Source: Cellulosimicrobium composti
GTDB lineage: Bacteria; Actinomycetota; Actinomycetes; Actinomycetales; Cellulomonadaceae
Assembly: GCF_009711085.1 (NCBI RefSeq)
Contig: NZ_WMKA01000027.1
Span: 1-50,874 of the forward strand
DNA: 50,874 nt
Reading direction: 5' to 3'
Of this stretch, positions 27,436-37,845 are shown in pieces. A program made the translations under genes and the position numbers. The notes under the pieces are model-generated. The model did no database searches. It was not told where the DNA came from and was given only the letters and a program-made list of their open reading frames with translations. How positions within the stretch are numbered: the stretch's first letter is position 1; every line of letters starts with the position of its first letter.

Positions 27436-27921
27436 TCAGGCGGCGGCGCGTCGCGCGGGCGCCGGCTCCACGAGCACGCGGAAGTTCACCGAGCGTGCGA
27501 TGAAGCAGTGGTCGTGCGCGCGCTGGTGCAGCGTGGCGAGCGACTCCTCGTCCGTCCCGGGGCCGTCGTCGACCACGACGCGCGGGTGGAGCGTGACGTC
27601 GGTGAACTGCCCCTCGCCGCCCGACTCGACGCGCATCGTGCCGGTGGCGTCGTCGACGTACTCGCGCACGACGACGCCCGCGGCCGCCGCGAGGTGGAGG
27701 AACCAGAGCATGTGGCACTGGGAGAGGCTGACGACGAACAGCTCCTCGGGGCTGAAGCGCTCCGGGTCGCCCCGGAACGCGGGGTCGGACGACCCGGGCA
27801 GCGGGGGCCGACCCGGCAGGAGGACGTCGTGGTCGCGGCTGTACGACGTGTAGGCGGCAGTGCCCTTGTCGCCCGCGCCGGTCCAGCGGACGGTGGCGGT
27901 GTACCCGTGCTGTGCGCTCAT
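27436..27921 (-). CDS. OsmC-family redox protein
   Basis: Predicted thiol-dependent peroxide-handling protein of 161 aa. The first reactive cysteine is in SPEELFVVSLSQCHMLWFLHLAA (C69) and the second in HDHCFIARSVNF (C139), the two-Cys layout of OsmC/Ohr proteins. The HMLWFLHL stretch marks the OsmC-like subgroup distinct from classic Ohr. It is convergent with uvrA (46-nt gap) and divergent from uvrC. ATG 27921 was chosen because TAGGGT (minus strand, 27934-27929) ends 7 nt before it; the in-frame GTG at 27930 overlaps that hexamer. A 6-2-6 palindrome at 27942-27955 lies in the promoter spacer and may bind a redox regulator. Confidence 0.88.
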   Translation of the reverse strand: MSAQHGYTATVRWTGAGDKGTAAYTSYSRDHDVLLPGRPPLPGSSDPAFRGDPERFSPEELFVVSLSQCHMLWFLHLAAAAGVVVREYVDDATGTMRVESGGEGQFTDVTLHPRVVVDDGPGTDEESLATLHQRAHDHCFIARSVNFRVLVEPAPARRAAA

Positions 27922-27941
27922 GGCCGTCACCCTAACGGGCG

Positions 27942-27955
27942 GTGACGCCCGTCAC
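27942..27955. promoter_or_regulatory. Palindrome in the osmC-uvrC divergent gap
   Basis: GTGACG-CC-CGTCAC, a perfect 6-2-6 inverted repeat. It sits between the OsmC -10 (27929-27934, minus strand) and its -35 position, so it is well placed as an operator for the OsmC gene. The regulator is unknown. Confidence 0.5.
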
Positions 27956-28040
27956 ACCGAAATTCGCCCGTGCCCGCGGACCCGGTTCCGGGGCTCGACC
28001 CACCGCCGCGACGTCGGTGGCCTGACCTAGGCTGGAGACC

Positions 28041-30170
28041 ATGGCTGACCCCGCGACGTACCGCCCTGCGCCGGGGGAGATCCCCACCTCGCCGGGCGTC
28101 TACCGGTTCCGTGACGCGCACGGTCGCGTGATCTACGTCGGCAAGGCCAAGAACCTGCGGGCGCGCCTGTCGAGCTACTTCCAGGACGTCGCGAACCTGC
28201 ACCACCGCACGCAGACCATGGTGACGACCGCGGCCTCGGTCGAGTGGACGGTCGTCGGGACCGAGGTCGAGGCGCTGGCCCTCGAGTACACGTGGATCAA
28301 GGAGTTCGACCCGCGGTTCAACGTCAAGTACCGCGACGACAAGTCCTACCCGTACCTCGCCGTGACGATGGGGGAGGAGTTCCCGCGCGCCCAGGTGATG
28401 CGCGGGGCCAAGCGCCCCGGCACCCGGTACTTCGGCCCGTACGGCCACGCGTGGGCGATCCGCGAGACGCTCGACCTGCTGCTGCGCGTCTTCCCCGTGC
28501 GCACGTGCTCGGCCGGCGTGTTCAAGCGCGCGCACCAGACGGGCCGGCCCTGTCTGCTCGGCTACATCGACAAGTGCTCCGCGCCGTGCGTCGGGCGGAT
28601 CACGCCCGAGGACCACCGGGCGCTCGCGGAGGACTTCTGCGACTTCATGGCGGGGGACACCCAGCGCTTCGTGCGCCGGCTCGAGCGCAAGATGAACGAG
28701 GCGGCCGCGGCGATGGAGTACGAGGCCGCGGCGCGCCTGCGCGACGACATCGCGGCGCTCCAGCGCGCGACCGAGAAGAACGCGGTCGTCCTCGCGGACG
28801 GCACGGACGCGGACGTGTTCGCGCTCGTCGGCGACGAGCTGGAGGCCGCCGTGCAGGTGTTCCACGTGCGCGGCGGGCGCATCCGCGGCCAGCGCGGCTG
28901 GATCGTCGAGAAGGTCGAGGACGTCACGGACGCGGAGCTCGTCGAGCACCTGCTCCAGCAGGTGTACGGCGCGGCCGAGGAGGCGATCGCGGCGGACGCC
29001 GGCGCGCGCTCCGGCCGTGCGGGCGCGCGCGACGCCGTGCCGCGCGAGGTGCTCGTCCCGGTCCTGCCGCCCGACACCGACCAGGTGACCACGTGGCTCT
29101 CGGGCCTGCGCGGCGCGCGCGTCGACGTGCGCGTGCCCCAGCGGGGCGACAAGAAGGAGCTCGCCGCGACGGTCCGCGCCAACGCGGAGCACGCGCTCGC
29201 GCTGCACCGCACGCGCCGCGCGGGCGACCTCACGACCCGCAGCCAGGCGCTGCGCGAGATCCAGGAGGCCCTCGACCTCGAGTCGGCGCCGCTGCGGATC
29301 GAGTGCTACGACGTCTCGCACAACCAGGGCACGTACCAGGTCGCGTCGATGGTGGTCTTCGAGGACGGCCTCGCGCGCAAGAGCGAGTACCGGCACTTCA
29401 CGGTGCGCGGCCCGGACGGCGACGGCGCGGCGGACGACACCGCGGCGATGTACGAGGTCATCACGCGCCGGTTCAAGCGCTACCTGGCCGACCGGTCGCG
29501 CTCGGGCGAGGTCGAGCTCGACCTCGAGGCGGACGACGTCGCCGACGCCTCCGACGCCGCGGGGCGCCGGGCCGAGCGCGCCGCCGAGGCCGCGGGCTAC
29601 GTCCCGCGCAGCGGCGAGGTCGACGCCGACGCGCCCACCGACCGGCGTGCGCGGTTCGCGTACCCGCCGAACCTCGTCGTCGTGGACGGCGGCCCGCCCC
29701 AGGTGGCCGCCGCCGCCCGCGCGCTCGAGGACCTCGGGATCGACGACGTCGCGCTGTGCGGTCTCGCCAAGCGCCTCGAGGAGGTCTGGGTGCCCGGGGA
29801 GGAGTACCCGGTCATCCTGCGCCGCTCGTCCGAGGGGCTGTACCTGCTCCAGCGCGTGCGCGACGAGGCGCACCGGTTCGCGATCGCGCAGCACCGCAGG
29901 CAGCGCAGCAAGGGCATGACGGCGTCGGCGCTCGACGACGTCCCCGGGCTCGGCCCGGCGCGCAGGACGGCGCTGCTCAAGCACTTCGGGTCGCTCAAGC
30001 GGCTGCGCGCCGCGAGCGTCGACGAGATCGCGAGCGTGCGGGGCATGGGCGAGCGCACGGCGCAGGCCGTGGTCGCCGCGCTGGGCGGCGCGGCCGAGCA
30101 GGCCGCGCCCGACGCGTCCGGTGCCGCCCAGGACACTCCGGCGGGCGACGGGGCCACGGCCCGCGCGTGA
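28041..30170 (+). CDS. uvrC: Excinuclease ABC subunit C
   Basis: Makes the 3' and 5' incisions around damage bound by UvrB; 709 aa. The GIY-YIG nuclease domain (about 14-95) has [20 protein letters not shown]. Cys residues CSAGVFKRA...[13 protein letters not shown] form the usual Cys cluster. A UVR motif ([18 protein letters not shown]) binds UvrB. The RNase H-like domain has [12 protein letters not shown] and VVDGGPPQV, with an actinobacterial acidic/Ala-rich insert between them. A (HhH)2 domain, [19 protein letters not shown] and [17 protein letters not shown], ends the core. The -10 TAGGCT (28028-28033) ends 7 nt before the ATG, so it is leaderless. rapZ follows 20 nt downstream. Confidence 0.97.
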   Translation: MADPATYRPAPGEIPTSPGVYRFRDAHGRVIYVGKAKNLRARLSSYFQDVANLHHRTQTMVTTAASVEWTVVGTEVEALALEYTWIKEFDPRFNVKYRDDKSYPYLAVTMGEEFPRAQVMRGAKRPGTRYFGPYGHAWAIRETLDLLLRVFPVRTCSAGVFKRAHQTGRPCLLGYIDKCSAPCVGRITPEDHRALAEDFCDFMAGDTQRFVRRLERKMNEAAAAMEYEAAARLRDDIAALQRATEKNAVVLADGTDADVFALVGDELEAAVQVFHVRGGRIRGQRGWIVEKVEDVTDAELVEHLLQQVYGAAEEAIAADAGARSGRAGARDAVPREVLVPVLPPDTDQVTTWLSGLRGARVDVRVPQRGDKKELAATVRANAEHALALHRTRRAGDLTTRSQALREIQEALDLESAPLRIECYDVSHNQGTYQVASMVVFEDGLARKSEYRHFTVRGPDGDGAADDTAAMYEVITRRFKRYLADRSRSGEVELDLEADDVADASDAAGRRAERAAEAAGYVPRSGEVDADAPTDRRARFAYPPNLVVVDGGPPQVAAAARALEDLGIDDVALCGLAKRLEEVWVPGEEYPVILRRSSEGLYLLQRVRDEAHRFAIAQHRRQRSKGMTASALDDVPGLGPARRTALLKHFGSLKRLRAASVDEIASVRGMGERTAQAVVAALGGAAEQAAPDASGAAQDTPAGDGATARA

Positions 30171-30190
30171 GCGGCTGGCATGCTGGTGCC

Positions 30191-31177
30191 ATGACCTCGG
30201 AGCCGACCCCGGACCTCAGCCCGCAGGCGTCCTCCGCCCGCGTGCCGGAGCCCTCCCCGATCACCGTCCCCAGCGGCATCCCCGCCATCGAGGCCGCGAC
30301 GCCCGCGCCCGAGTCCCGCGACCCGGAGGTGCTCATCATCACGGGCATGTCCGGCGCCGGGCGCACGCGCGCGGCGGCGGTGCTCGAGGACCTCGACTGG
30401 TACGTCGTCGACAACCTGCCGCCGCGCATGATCGTCCCGCTCGTCGACCTCATGACGCGCTCCGGGTCGGCGCTCGAGCGGATCGCGGCCGTCGTCGACG
30501 TGCGCGGGCGCGAGTTCTTCACCGACCTCGTCGAGGTGCTCGACCACCTGCGCCAGATCGGCGTCTTCTACCGGATCCTGTTCCTCGACGCGTCCGACGA
30601 GGTGCTCGTGCGCCGGTACGAGCAGGTGCGGCGCCCGCACCCGCTCCAGGGGGAGGGGCGGATCCTCGACGGGCTCGGGGAGGAGCGCCGCCTCCTCGCG
30701 AGCCTCGAGGAGCGCTCCGACGTCGTCATCGACACCTCGGAGCTCACCGTGCACGACCTCGCGCGCGAGGTGCGCGCCGCGGTCGCCGACGGCACGCCCG
30801 AGACGCTGCGGATCAACGTCGTCTCGTTCGGGTTCAAGTACGGGCTCCCGCTCGACGCGGACCACGTCGTCGACGTCCGGTTCCTCGCCAACCCGTACTG
30901 GATCACCGAGCTGCGCCACCTCACCGGTCGCGACGCCCCGGTGCGCGACTACGTGCTCGGCCGGCCCGGGGCCCTCGAGTTCGTCGACCGGTACGTCAGC
31001 GCGCTCGAGCCGGTGCTGGCCGGCTACCTGGGGGAGGAGAAGCGCTACGTGACCATCGCCGTGGGCTGCACGGGCGGCAAGCACCGCTCCGTCGCGATCA
31101 GCGAGGCCATCGCCGCCCGCCTGCGCGCGCAGGGCCAGCGCGTCATCGTCACGGCACGGGACCTCGGCAAGGAGTGA
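30191..31177 (+). CDS. rapZ: RapZ-family RNase adapter / nucleotide-binding protein
   Basis: P-loop protein of 328 aa. In E. coli RapZ controls glmS mRNA decay; its role in Actinobacteria is less clear. A 45-residue Pro-rich N-terminus precedes Walker A GMSGAGRT (52-59), in which Arg replaces Lys, as is common in actinobacterial members. LEDLDWYVVDNLPP, RRPHPLQ and RINVVSFGFKYGLP follow, and the C-terminal domain has the AVGCTGGKHRSVAI block. CATGCT (30179-30184) ends 6 nt before the ATG, suggesting a promoter of its own besides readthrough from uvrC. It overlaps or abuts yvcK, and the rapZ-yvcK-whiA trio is conserved in Gram-positive bacteria. Confidence 0.94.
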   Translation: MTSEPTPDLSPQASSARVPEPSPITVPSGIPAIEAATPAPESRDPEVLIITGMSGAGRTRAAAVLEDLDWYVVDNLPPRMIVPLVDLMTRSGSALERIAAVVDVRGREFFTDLVEVLDHLRQIGVFYRILFLDASDEVLVRRYEQVRRPHPLQGEGRILDGLGEERRLLASLEERSDVVIDTSELTVHDLAREVRAAVADGTPETLRINVVSFGFKYGLPLDADHVVDVRFLANPYWITELRHLTGRDAPVRDYVLGRPGALEFVDRYVSALEPVLAGYLGEEKRYVTIAVGCTGGKHRSVAISEAIAARLRAQGQRVIVTARDLGKE

Positions 31178-31182
31178 GCGAC

Positions 31183-32148
31183 GTGGTCGCCAAGCGCAAC
31201 CCCGCGGTCGTCGCCCTCGGCGGCGGGCACGGGCTGTCGGCGAGCCTCTCGGCGCTGCGCCTCATGTCCGACCGTCTCACCGCGGTCGTCACGGTCGCCG
31301 ACGACGGCGGCTCGTCGGGGCGGCTGCGCGCCGAGCTCGGCGTCCTGCCGCCCGGCGACCTGCGCATGGCGCTCGCGGCCTTGTGCGACGACTCGGAGTG
31401 GGGCCGCACCTGGAGCTCGCTGCTCCAGCACCGGTTCACGTCCGAGGGCGACCTCGACAACCACGCCGTGGGGAACCTGCTCATCGTCGCGCTGTGGGAG
31501 CTGCTCGACGACCCGGTCGCCGGGCTCGACTGGGTCGGCAAGCTCCTGGGCGCGCGGGGGCGCGTGCTCCCGATGGCGTCCGTGCCGCTGCGCATCGAGG
31601 CCGACGTGCGCACGGGCGACGCCCTGGAGACGGTCGTCGGGCAGAGCCGCGTCGCGGTCACCCACGGGCGGATCGAGCAGCTGCGCCTCGTGCCCGCCGA
31701 CCCGCCCGCGTGCCCCGAGGCCGTGCAGGCCGTCGAGGACGCGGACTGGGTCGTGCTCGGCCCGGGCTCCTGGTTCTCGTCCGTCATGCCGCACCTGCTC
31801 GTGCCCGAGCTCGCGCGCGCCCTGCACGAGACGCCGGCGCGGCGCTGCGTCACGCTCAACCTGTCGAGCGAGACGGGGGAGACGTACGGGCTGTCCGCGA
31901 CGGACCACCTCGAGGCGCTGCACAAGCACGCGCCGGGACTGCGGATCGACGCCGTCGTCGCGGACCCGTCGGCGGTGGAGGACACCGAGCAGCTCGCCGA
32001 CGCCGCGGCGCGCATGGGCGCGCGCCTGCTCCTGCGCCAGGTCCGGCGCGGTGACGGCACCCCGCGGCACGACGCGCTGCGGCTCGCCGCGGCGTACCGC
32101 GACGTGTTCGACGACTTCCTCGGCGACGTCGGCTCGCGCGCGCGCTGA
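31183..32148 (+). CDS. yvcK: YvcK / CofD-like gluconeogenesis factor
   Basis: Protein of 321 aa related to CofD. In Bacillus and Mycobacterium it is needed for growth on gluconeogenic carbon and influences cell-wall synthesis. The N-terminal nucleotide-sugar-binding loop is VVALGGGHGLSASLSAL, followed by VVTVADDGGSSGRLR and GVLPPGDLRMALAAL. DNHAVGNLLIVALWE and VLGPGSWFSSVMPHLLV are strong family blocks. Start choice: GTG 31183 has AAGGAG 8 nt upstream; GTG 31174 (overlapping the rapZ stop as GTGA) is in frame but its ribosome site would be too close. Only 6 nt separate it from rapZ, so the two are co-transcribed. Confidence 0.92.
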   Translation: MVAKRNPAVVALGGGHGLSASLSALRLMSDRLTAVVTVADDGGSSGRLRAELGVLPPGDLRMALAALCDDSEWGRTWSSLLQHRFTSEGDLDNHAVGNLLIVALWELLDDPVAGLDWVGKLLGARGRVLPMASVPLRIEADVRTGDALETVVGQSRVAVTHGRIEQLRLVPADPPACPEAVQAVEDADWVVLGPGSWFSSVMPHLLVPELARALHETPARRCVTLNLSSETGETYGLSATDHLEALHKHAPGLRIDAVVADPSAVEDTEQLADAAARMGARLLLRQVRRGDGTPRHDALRLAAAYRDVFDDFLGDVGSRAR

Positions 32149-32232
32149 GCCGTCCGACAGGGCACGACGGGGCCCGCGGCGGTGGTCGGTCCGCCGCCGC
32201 GGTGCGCCGTCATCGGTGGCAGGATGTCCCGC

Positions 32233-33213
32233 ATGGCGCTCACGGCACAGGTGAAGGACGAGCTGGCTCGGCTGCGGGTGGACAAGACGTCGTGCCGCAA
32301 GGCGGAGGTCTCCGCGATGCTCCGCTTCTCGGGCGGGTTGCACCTCATCTCGGGCCGCGTCGTCATCGAGGCGGAGCTCGACACCGCGATCGCCGCGCGC
32401 CGCCTGCGCGAGACCATCGCGGACGTCTACGGGCACACGAGCGAGCTCATCGTGGTGTCCGCCGGCGGGCTGCGCAAGAGCAGCCGGTACGTCGTGCGCG
32501 TCGTGCGCGACGGCGAGTCCCTCGCCCGCCAGACGGGTCTGCTCGACCAGCGTGGCCGGCCCGTCCGCGGGCTGCCGCCGCAGGTCGTCTCGGGCGGCGT
32601 CGAGGAGGCCGAGGCCGCCTGGCGCGGCGCGTTCCTCGCGCACGGCTCGCTCACCGAGCCGGGACGCTCGTCCGCGCTCGAGATCACGTGCCCGGGCCCC
32701 GAGGCGGCGCTCGCGCTCGTGGGCGCGGCGCGCCGCCTGGGCGTCTCGGCGAAGTCCCGCGAGGTGCGCGGCGTCGACCGCGTCGTCATCCGCGACGGGG
32801 ACGCGATCAGCGCGCTCCTCACGCGGCTCGGCGCGCACGAGGCGGTGCTCGTGTGGGAGGAGCGTCGCGCGCGGCGCGAGGTCCGCGGGACCGCGAACCG
32901 GCTCGCCAACTTCGACGACGCGAACCTGCGCCGCTCGGCGCGCGCCGCGGTCGCCGCGGGCGCGCGGGTCGAGCGGGCGTTCGAGATCCTCGGCCCCGAC
33001 CTGCCCGACCACCTCCGCCAGGCGGGCGAGCTGCGGCTCGCCCACAAGCAGGCGTCGCTCGAGGAGCTGGGCCAGCTCGCCGACCCGCCGCTGACCAAGG
33101 ACGCCGTCGCCGGCCGCATCCGGCGACTGCTCTCGACGGCGGACAAGCGCGCCGCCGAGCTCGGGATCCCCGACACGGAGGCGGGCCTGAGCCCCGAGCT
33201 GCTCGACCTGTGA
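32233..33213 (+). CDS. whiA: Sporulation/cell-division transcription factor WhiA
   Basis: DNA-binding protein of 326 aa. In Streptomyces WhiA, with WhiB, switches on division genes; in non-sporulating Actinobacteria it is still conserved and linked to division. The N-terminal [14 protein letters not shown] and the LAGLIDADG-like bi-lobed region ([24 protein letters not shown]) are typical. The C-terminal HTH is [34 protein letters not shown] in linear order. ATG 32233 follows CAGGAT (32220-32225) by 7 nt, suggesting a leaderless transcript; a weaker in-frame ATG at 32224 overlaps the hexamer. An 84-nt gap separates it from yvcK. Confidence 0.94.
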   Translation: MALTAQVKDELARLRVDKTSCRKAEVSAMLRFSGGLHLISGRVVIEAELDTAIAARRLRETIADVYGHTSELIVVSAGGLRKSSRYVVRVVRDGESLARQTGLLDQRGRPVRGLPPQVVSGGVEEAEAAWRGAFLAHGSLTEPGRSSALEITCPGPEAALALVGAARRLGVSAKSREVRGVDRVVIRDGDAISALLTRLGAHEAVLVWEERRARREVRGTANRLANFDDANLRRSARAAVAAGARVERAFEILGPDLPDHLRQAGELRLAHKQASLEELGQLADPPLTKDAVAGRIRRLLSTADKRAAELGIPDTEAGLSPELLDL

Positions 33214-33241
33214 CGGTCGGGGCCCGCGCCCGCACCCGCCC

Positions 33242-33291
33242 GAGCGGCACGCGCCACGCTCGACCCGTTCCGGCGCGTCCCCGTGCCGCTC
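33242..33291 (+). terminator. Hairpin downstream of whiA
   Basis: GAGCGGCACG (33242-33251) pairs perfectly with CGTGCCGCTC (33282-33291). Inner CGCC/GGCG bases can extend the stem past a bulge. It begins 29 nt after the whiA stop and is the likely end of the rapZ-yvcK-whiA transcript. Confidence 0.6.
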
Positions 33292-33371
33292 CGATGCCTG
33301 GACGTCACGCACCGGCGGGACGATGGTCCCGAGGCGTGGGATCCAGGTCACATGCTGGCGTGGTGTTGGTA

Positions 33372-33377
33372 TAGGCT
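33372..33377 (+). promoter_or_regulatory. Probable gap promoter -10
   Basis: TAGGCT inside TATAGGCT, about 220 nt upstream of gap. No good -35 is visible at 17-18 nt, so the call rests on the hexamer and position. Confidence 0.4.
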
Positions 33378-33455
33378 CGGATGCGTCAGGTGACAACGAC
33401 GTGCTCCTTCGCTGACACCCCTCGTGGGCGTGGGTGGTCCCGGCTGTCGCCGTGA

Positions 33456-34604
<1,149 letters not shown>

Positions 34605-34643
34605 GACACCCGCTGACGCAGCCCGACCCTGCGTAGCACCATG

Positions 34644-34690
34644 CGTCCGCGTGCGCGTCCCGGCACCGCCCGGTGACGCGCACGCGGACG
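34644..34690 (+). terminator. 16-bp hairpin between gap and pgk
   Basis: The left arm 34644-34659 and right arm 34675-34690 are perfect reverse complements of 16 bases. The loop itself contains CCGG/CCGG. It lies 40 nt past the gap stop. It is probably a terminator, partial or complete, or an mRNA-stabilising structure. Confidence 0.75.
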
Positions 34691-34697
34691 TCCTCAT

Positions 34698-34733
34698 GTG
34701 CGGGCACGGCCGGCCCCCGGCACGGGCCCGCAC
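34698..34733 (+). terminator. Second hairpin before pgk
   Basis: GTGCGGGC (34698-34705) pairs with GCCCGCAC (34726-34733). It follows the first hairpin by 7 nt and ends 17 nt before the pgk ribosome site, so it may affect pgk expression. Confidence 0.55.
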
Positions 34734-34760
34734 GACGGCGACCGAACCGTAGGAGACCGC

Positions 34761-35960
34761 ATGAAGACCATCGACTCCCTGGGCGACCTGCGCGGCAAGC
34801 GCGTCCTGGTCCGCTCCGACTTCAACGTCCCGCTCGACGGGACGACCATCACGGACGACGGGCGCATCCGCGCCGCGCTGCCCACGCTGAAGAAGCTCAC
34901 CGACGCCGGTGCGAAGGTCGTCGTCACCGCGCACCTCGGTCGCCCCAAGGGCGAGCCGGACGCGAAGTACTCGCTCGCGCCCGTCGCCGCGCGCCTCGGG
35001 GAGCTGCTCGGCGTCCCCGTGCACCTCGCGCAGGACGTCGTGGGCGAGTCCGCGCGCGAGACCGTCGCCGCGCTCGGCGAGGGCGAGGTCGCGCTGCTGG
35101 AGAACATCCGCTTCGACGCGCGCGAGACCTCCAAGGACGACGCCGAGCGTCAGGCGCTCGCGCACGACCTCGCGGAGCTCGCCGACGTGTTCGTCTCCGA
35201 CGGCTTCGGCGTCGTGCACCGCAAGCAGGCGTCGGTCTACGACGTCGCGCAGGTGCTGCCCGCCGCGGTCGGCGAGCTCGTCCTCAAGGAGGTCGACTCG
35301 CTGCGCAAGGCGACCGAGGACCCGGAGCGCCCGTACGTCGTCGTGCTCGGCGGCTCGAAGGTGTCCGACAAGCTCGGCGTCATCGCGAACCTGCTCACCA
35401 AGGCGGACCGCCTGCTCATCGGCGGCGGCATGGTCTTCACGTTCCTCGCGGCCAAGGGCTACGGCGTCGGCAAGTCCCTCCTCGAGGAGGACCAGATCGA
35501 CACCGTCAAGGGCTACCTCGCCGACGCCGAGAAGAACGGCGTCGAGATCGTGCTGCCGACGGACGTCGTGGCCGCCGACTCGTTCGCCGCGGACTCCCCG
35601 CACGAGGTCGTCGCCGCGGACGCCATCCCGGCGGACAAGATCGGCCTCGACATCGGCCCCGAGTCGGCCCAGCTCTTCGCGAGCAAGATCGCGGACGCGA
35701 AGACCGTCGTCTGGAACGGCCCGGCGGGCGTGTTCGAGTTCGACGCGTTCTCGGGCGGCACGCGCGCCGTCGCGCAGGCCCTCGTGGACGCGACGGCGAA
35801 CGGCGCGTTCACCATCGTCGGCGGCGGCGACTCGGCCGCGGCCGTGCGCATCCTCGGCTTCGACGAGGCCGGGTTCAGCCACATCTCGACCGGCGGCGGC
35901 GCGAGCCTCGAGTTCCTGGAGGGCAAGGACCTGCCCGGGATCTCCGTCCTCGAGGGCTGA
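34761..35960 (+). CDS. pgk: Phosphoglycerate kinase
   Basis: Transfers phosphate from 1,3-bisphosphoglycerate to ADP; 399 aa, normal length. [14 protein letters not shown] and the AHLGRPKG substrate block are near the N-terminus; [13 protein letters not shown] and [11 protein letters not shown] line the nucleotide site; the C-terminal [12 protein letters not shown] and [13 protein letters not shown] are conserved. ATG 34761 has TAGGAG 5 nt upstream. It is second in the gap-pgk-tpiA cluster, separated from gap by 156 nt with two hairpins and from tpiA by 74 nt with one hairpin. Confidence 0.97.
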   Translation: MKTIDSLGDLRGKRVLVRSDFNVPLDGTTITDDGRIRAALPTLKKLTDAGAKVVVTAHLGRPKGEPDAKYSLAPVAARLGELLGVPVHLAQDVVGESARETVAALGEGEVALLENIRFDARETSKDDAERQALAHDLAELADVFVSDGFGVVHRKQASVYDVAQVLPAAVGELVLKEVDSLRKATEDPERPYVVVLGGSKVSDKLGVIANLLTKADRLLIGGGMVFTFLAAKGYGVGKSLLEEDQIDTVKGYLADAEKNGVEIVLPTDVVAADSFAADSPHEVVAADAIPADKIGLDIGPESAQLFASKIADAKTVVWNGPAGVFEFDAFSGGTRAVAQALVDATANGAFTIVGGGDSAAAVRILGFDEAGFSHISTGGGASLEFLEGKDLPGISVLEG

Positions 35961-35984
35961 CGCCCCTCCCGTACCCCTCCCGCT

Positions 35985-36006
35985 CCGCCCCGCTCCTGCG
36001 GGGCGG
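35985..36006 (+). terminator. Hairpin between pgk and tpiA
   Basis: CCGCCCCGC-TCCT-GCGGGGCGG, a perfect 9-bp stem 24 nt after the pgk stop and 28 nt before the tpiA start. It may reduce readthrough or protect the pgk mRNA end. Confidence 0.6.
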
Positions 36007-36034
36007 GGCGGGCCCCACAGAGAGAAGAAGGACC

Positions 36035-36832
36035 GTGGCGAACACCCGCACCCCGCTCATGGCGGGCAACTGGAAGATGAACCTGGACCACCACCAGGCG
36101 ACCCACACCGTGCAGAAGCTCGCGTGGACCCTCAAGGACGCGAAGCACGACTACGCGGCCGTCGAGGTGGCCGTGCTGCCCCCGTTCACCGACCTGCGCT
36201 CCGTGCAGACCCTCGTGGACGCGGACAAGCTCGAGCTGAAGTACGGCGCGCAGGACGTCTCGGCGCACGCCGAGGGCGCGTACACCGGCGAGATCTCGGC
36301 GACGATGCTCGCCAAGCTCGGCGCGAGCTACGTCGCGATCGGCCACTCCGAGCGCCGCCAGTACCACGGCGAGACGGACGCGCTGGTCAACGAGAAGATC
36401 GTCGCCGCCGTGGGTCAGGGCATCGCCCCGATCGTCTGCGTGGGCGAGGGTCTGGACGTCCGCAAGGCGGGCGAGCAGATCCCCTACACGCTCGCGCAGG
36501 TCGAGGGCGCGCTCGCGGGTCTCCCCGCCGCGCAGCTCGCGACGCTCGTCATCGCCTACGAGCCCGTGTGGGCCATCGGCACGGGCGAGGTCGCGACGCC
36601 CGAGGACGCGCAGGAGGTCTGCGGCGCGATCCGCGGCGCCCTGGGCGACCTCTACGACGCGGACCTCGCGAACGCGACCCGCATCCTCTACGGCGGCTCG
36701 GTGAAGTCCTCGAACGTCGCCGCGATCATGGCGCAGCCCGACGTCGACGGCGCGCTCGTCGGCGGCGCGAGCCTCGACCCGGAGGAGTTCGCCCGCATCG
36801 CGCGCTACCAGTCGCACGCGACCGGGGCCTGA
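36035..36832 (+). CDS. tpiA: Triosephosphate isomerase
   Basis: Interconverts dihydroxyacetone phosphate and glyceraldehyde 3-phosphate; 265 aa. Family blocks: [11 protein letters not shown] with the catalytic Asn/Lys, [14 protein letters not shown] with the electrophilic His, [11 protein letters not shown] with the catalytic Glu, and [11 protein letters not shown] plus [14 protein letters not shown] for the phosphate loop. The GTG start has AAGGA 4 nt upstream. It completes the gap-pgk-tpiA cluster and is followed by a strong hairpin. Confidence 0.97.
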   Translation: MANTRTPLMAGNWKMNLDHHQATHTVQKLAWTLKDAKHDYAAVEVAVLPPFTDLRSVQTLVDADKLELKYGAQDVSAHAEGAYTGEISATMLAKLGASYVAIGHSERRQYHGETDALVNEKIVAAVGQGIAPIVCVGEGLDVRKAGEQIPYTLAQVEGALAGLPAAQLATLVIAYEPVWAIGTGEVATPEDAQEVCGAIRGALGDLYDADLANATRILYGGSVKSSNVAAIMAQPDVDGALVGGASLDPEEFARIARYQSHATGA

Positions 36833-36849
36833 CCTCCGCGGACGCGTCG

Positions 36850-36887
36850 CCCGACGGCTCCGGGGAGCAGATCCCGGGGCCGTCGGG
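36850..36887 (+). terminator. Terminator of the gap-pgk-tpiA cluster
   Basis: Arms 36850-36864 and 36873-36887 form a 15-bp stem with one G-T wobble and an 8-nt loop, 17 nt after the tpiA stop. Confidence 0.8.
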
Positions 36888-36915
36888 GCCGGACGTGAGA
36901 CGCCGGCGGCCGGGG

Positions 36916-36946
36916 TTGGCCGCGGCGGCCTCGCGTCGCCTACTCT
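36916..36946 (+). promoter_or_regulatory. Possible secG promoter
   Basis: TTGGCC (36916-36921) and TACTCT (36941-36946) with a long 19-nt spacer, downstream of the tpiA terminator. The implied leader is about 85 nt. Confidence 0.45.
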
Positions 36947-37039
36947 TGTCCCCTGTGCAGCGGGTCACGCCCGCTCACCACAACCGTGCGGTCGCGCTCG
37001 ACATCGGTCGGGCCGGCCCTGAGCCTCAAGGACGTACTC

Positions 37040-37282
37040 GTGGACGTGCTGCGCATCATCCTCCAGATCCTGCTGGTGCTGACCAGCGCCTTCCTCACCC
37101 TGCTCGTGCTCATGCACAAGGGGAAGGGCGGCGGTCTGTCCGACATGTTCGGCGGCGGGATCTCGAGCTCGGTGGGCAGCTCCGGCGTCGCCGAGCGCAA
37201 CCTCAACCGGATCACCGTGGCCTTCGCCCTCGTCTGGGCGGTCGTCATCGTGCTCCTGGGTCTTCTCCAGAAGGTGAGCTGA
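37040..37282 (+). CDS. secG: Preprotein translocase subunit SecG
   Basis: Small membrane subunit of the SecYEG channel, 80 aa. Two hydrophobic helices (about 4-24 and 57-76) flank the conserved loop LMHKGKGGGLSDMFGGG. The GTG start is chosen because AAGGA lies 8 nt upstream and the helix begins right after; an in-frame extension upstream adds only non-conserved residues. SecG after tpiA is a common bacterial arrangement. It is followed by rbpA after 118 nt. Confidence 0.93.
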   Translation: MDVLRIILQILLVLTSAFLTLLVLMHKGKGGGLSDMFGGGISSSVGSSGVAERNLNRITVAFALVWAVVIVLLGLLQKVS

Positions 37283-37400
37283 CCCGCACGCCCTGACGGG
37301 GCGTCGGGAGGGCTCGAGGAAGTCGCAGGGGGGCAGCCGCGCGACCCAGCGCGGTACGGGCAGAGCGAGTGCCGACGACGGCACGGACGGGGGAGAGCAC

Positions 37401-37748
37401 GTGGCAGGTGGTAACGCGATCCGCGGGTCGCGCGTCGGGGCGGGACCGCTCGGGGAGTCCGAGCGCGGCGAGATCGCGCCGCGCTTCTGGGTGTCCTACT
37501 GGTGCGCGAACGGTCACGAGACGCGGCCGAGCTTCTCCTCGGAGGCGGACATCGAGGCTCCGGAGACCTGGGACTGCCCGCGGTGCGGCTTCCCGGCCGG
37601 CCAGGACCGCGAGAACCCGCCGACGCCGCTGCGCAACGAGCCGTACAAGACGCACCTCGCGTACGTGAAGGAGCGCCGCAGCGACGAGGACGGCGTGGCC
37701 ATCCTCGACGAGGCGCTCGCCGCGCTGCGCGCCCGTCGCGGCGTCTGA
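37401..37748 (+). CDS. rbpA: RNA polymerase-binding protein RbpA
   Basis: Actinobacteria-specific activator that binds RNA polymerase and the principal sigma factor and stabilises the open complex; 115 aa. The N-terminal tail with GNAIRGSRVG, the central barrel with FWVSYWCANGHE...WDCPRCGFPAG (C35, H39, C59 and C62 as a probable zinc site), the basic linker, and the C-terminal sigma-interacting helices KTHLAYVKERRSDEDGVAILDEAL are all present. The GTG start has GGGGGAGAG a few bases upstream. Its presence confirms an actinobacterial host. It is convergent with the O-methyltransferase gene. Confidence 0.95.
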   Translation: MAGGNAIRGSRVGAGPLGESERGEIAPRFWVSYWCANGHETRPSFSSEADIEAPETWDCPRCGFPAGQDRENPPTPLRNEPYKTHLAYVKERRSDEDGVAILDEALAALRARRGV

Positions 37749-37845
37749 CCGCCCCTCACCGACGACGGGGCCGCCGCTCACCGGCGAGGGCAGTCCCGGG
37801 GCGCGCCGCACCCGGAAGGCGTGACTCGCGCTGTTCCGTCGCGGC

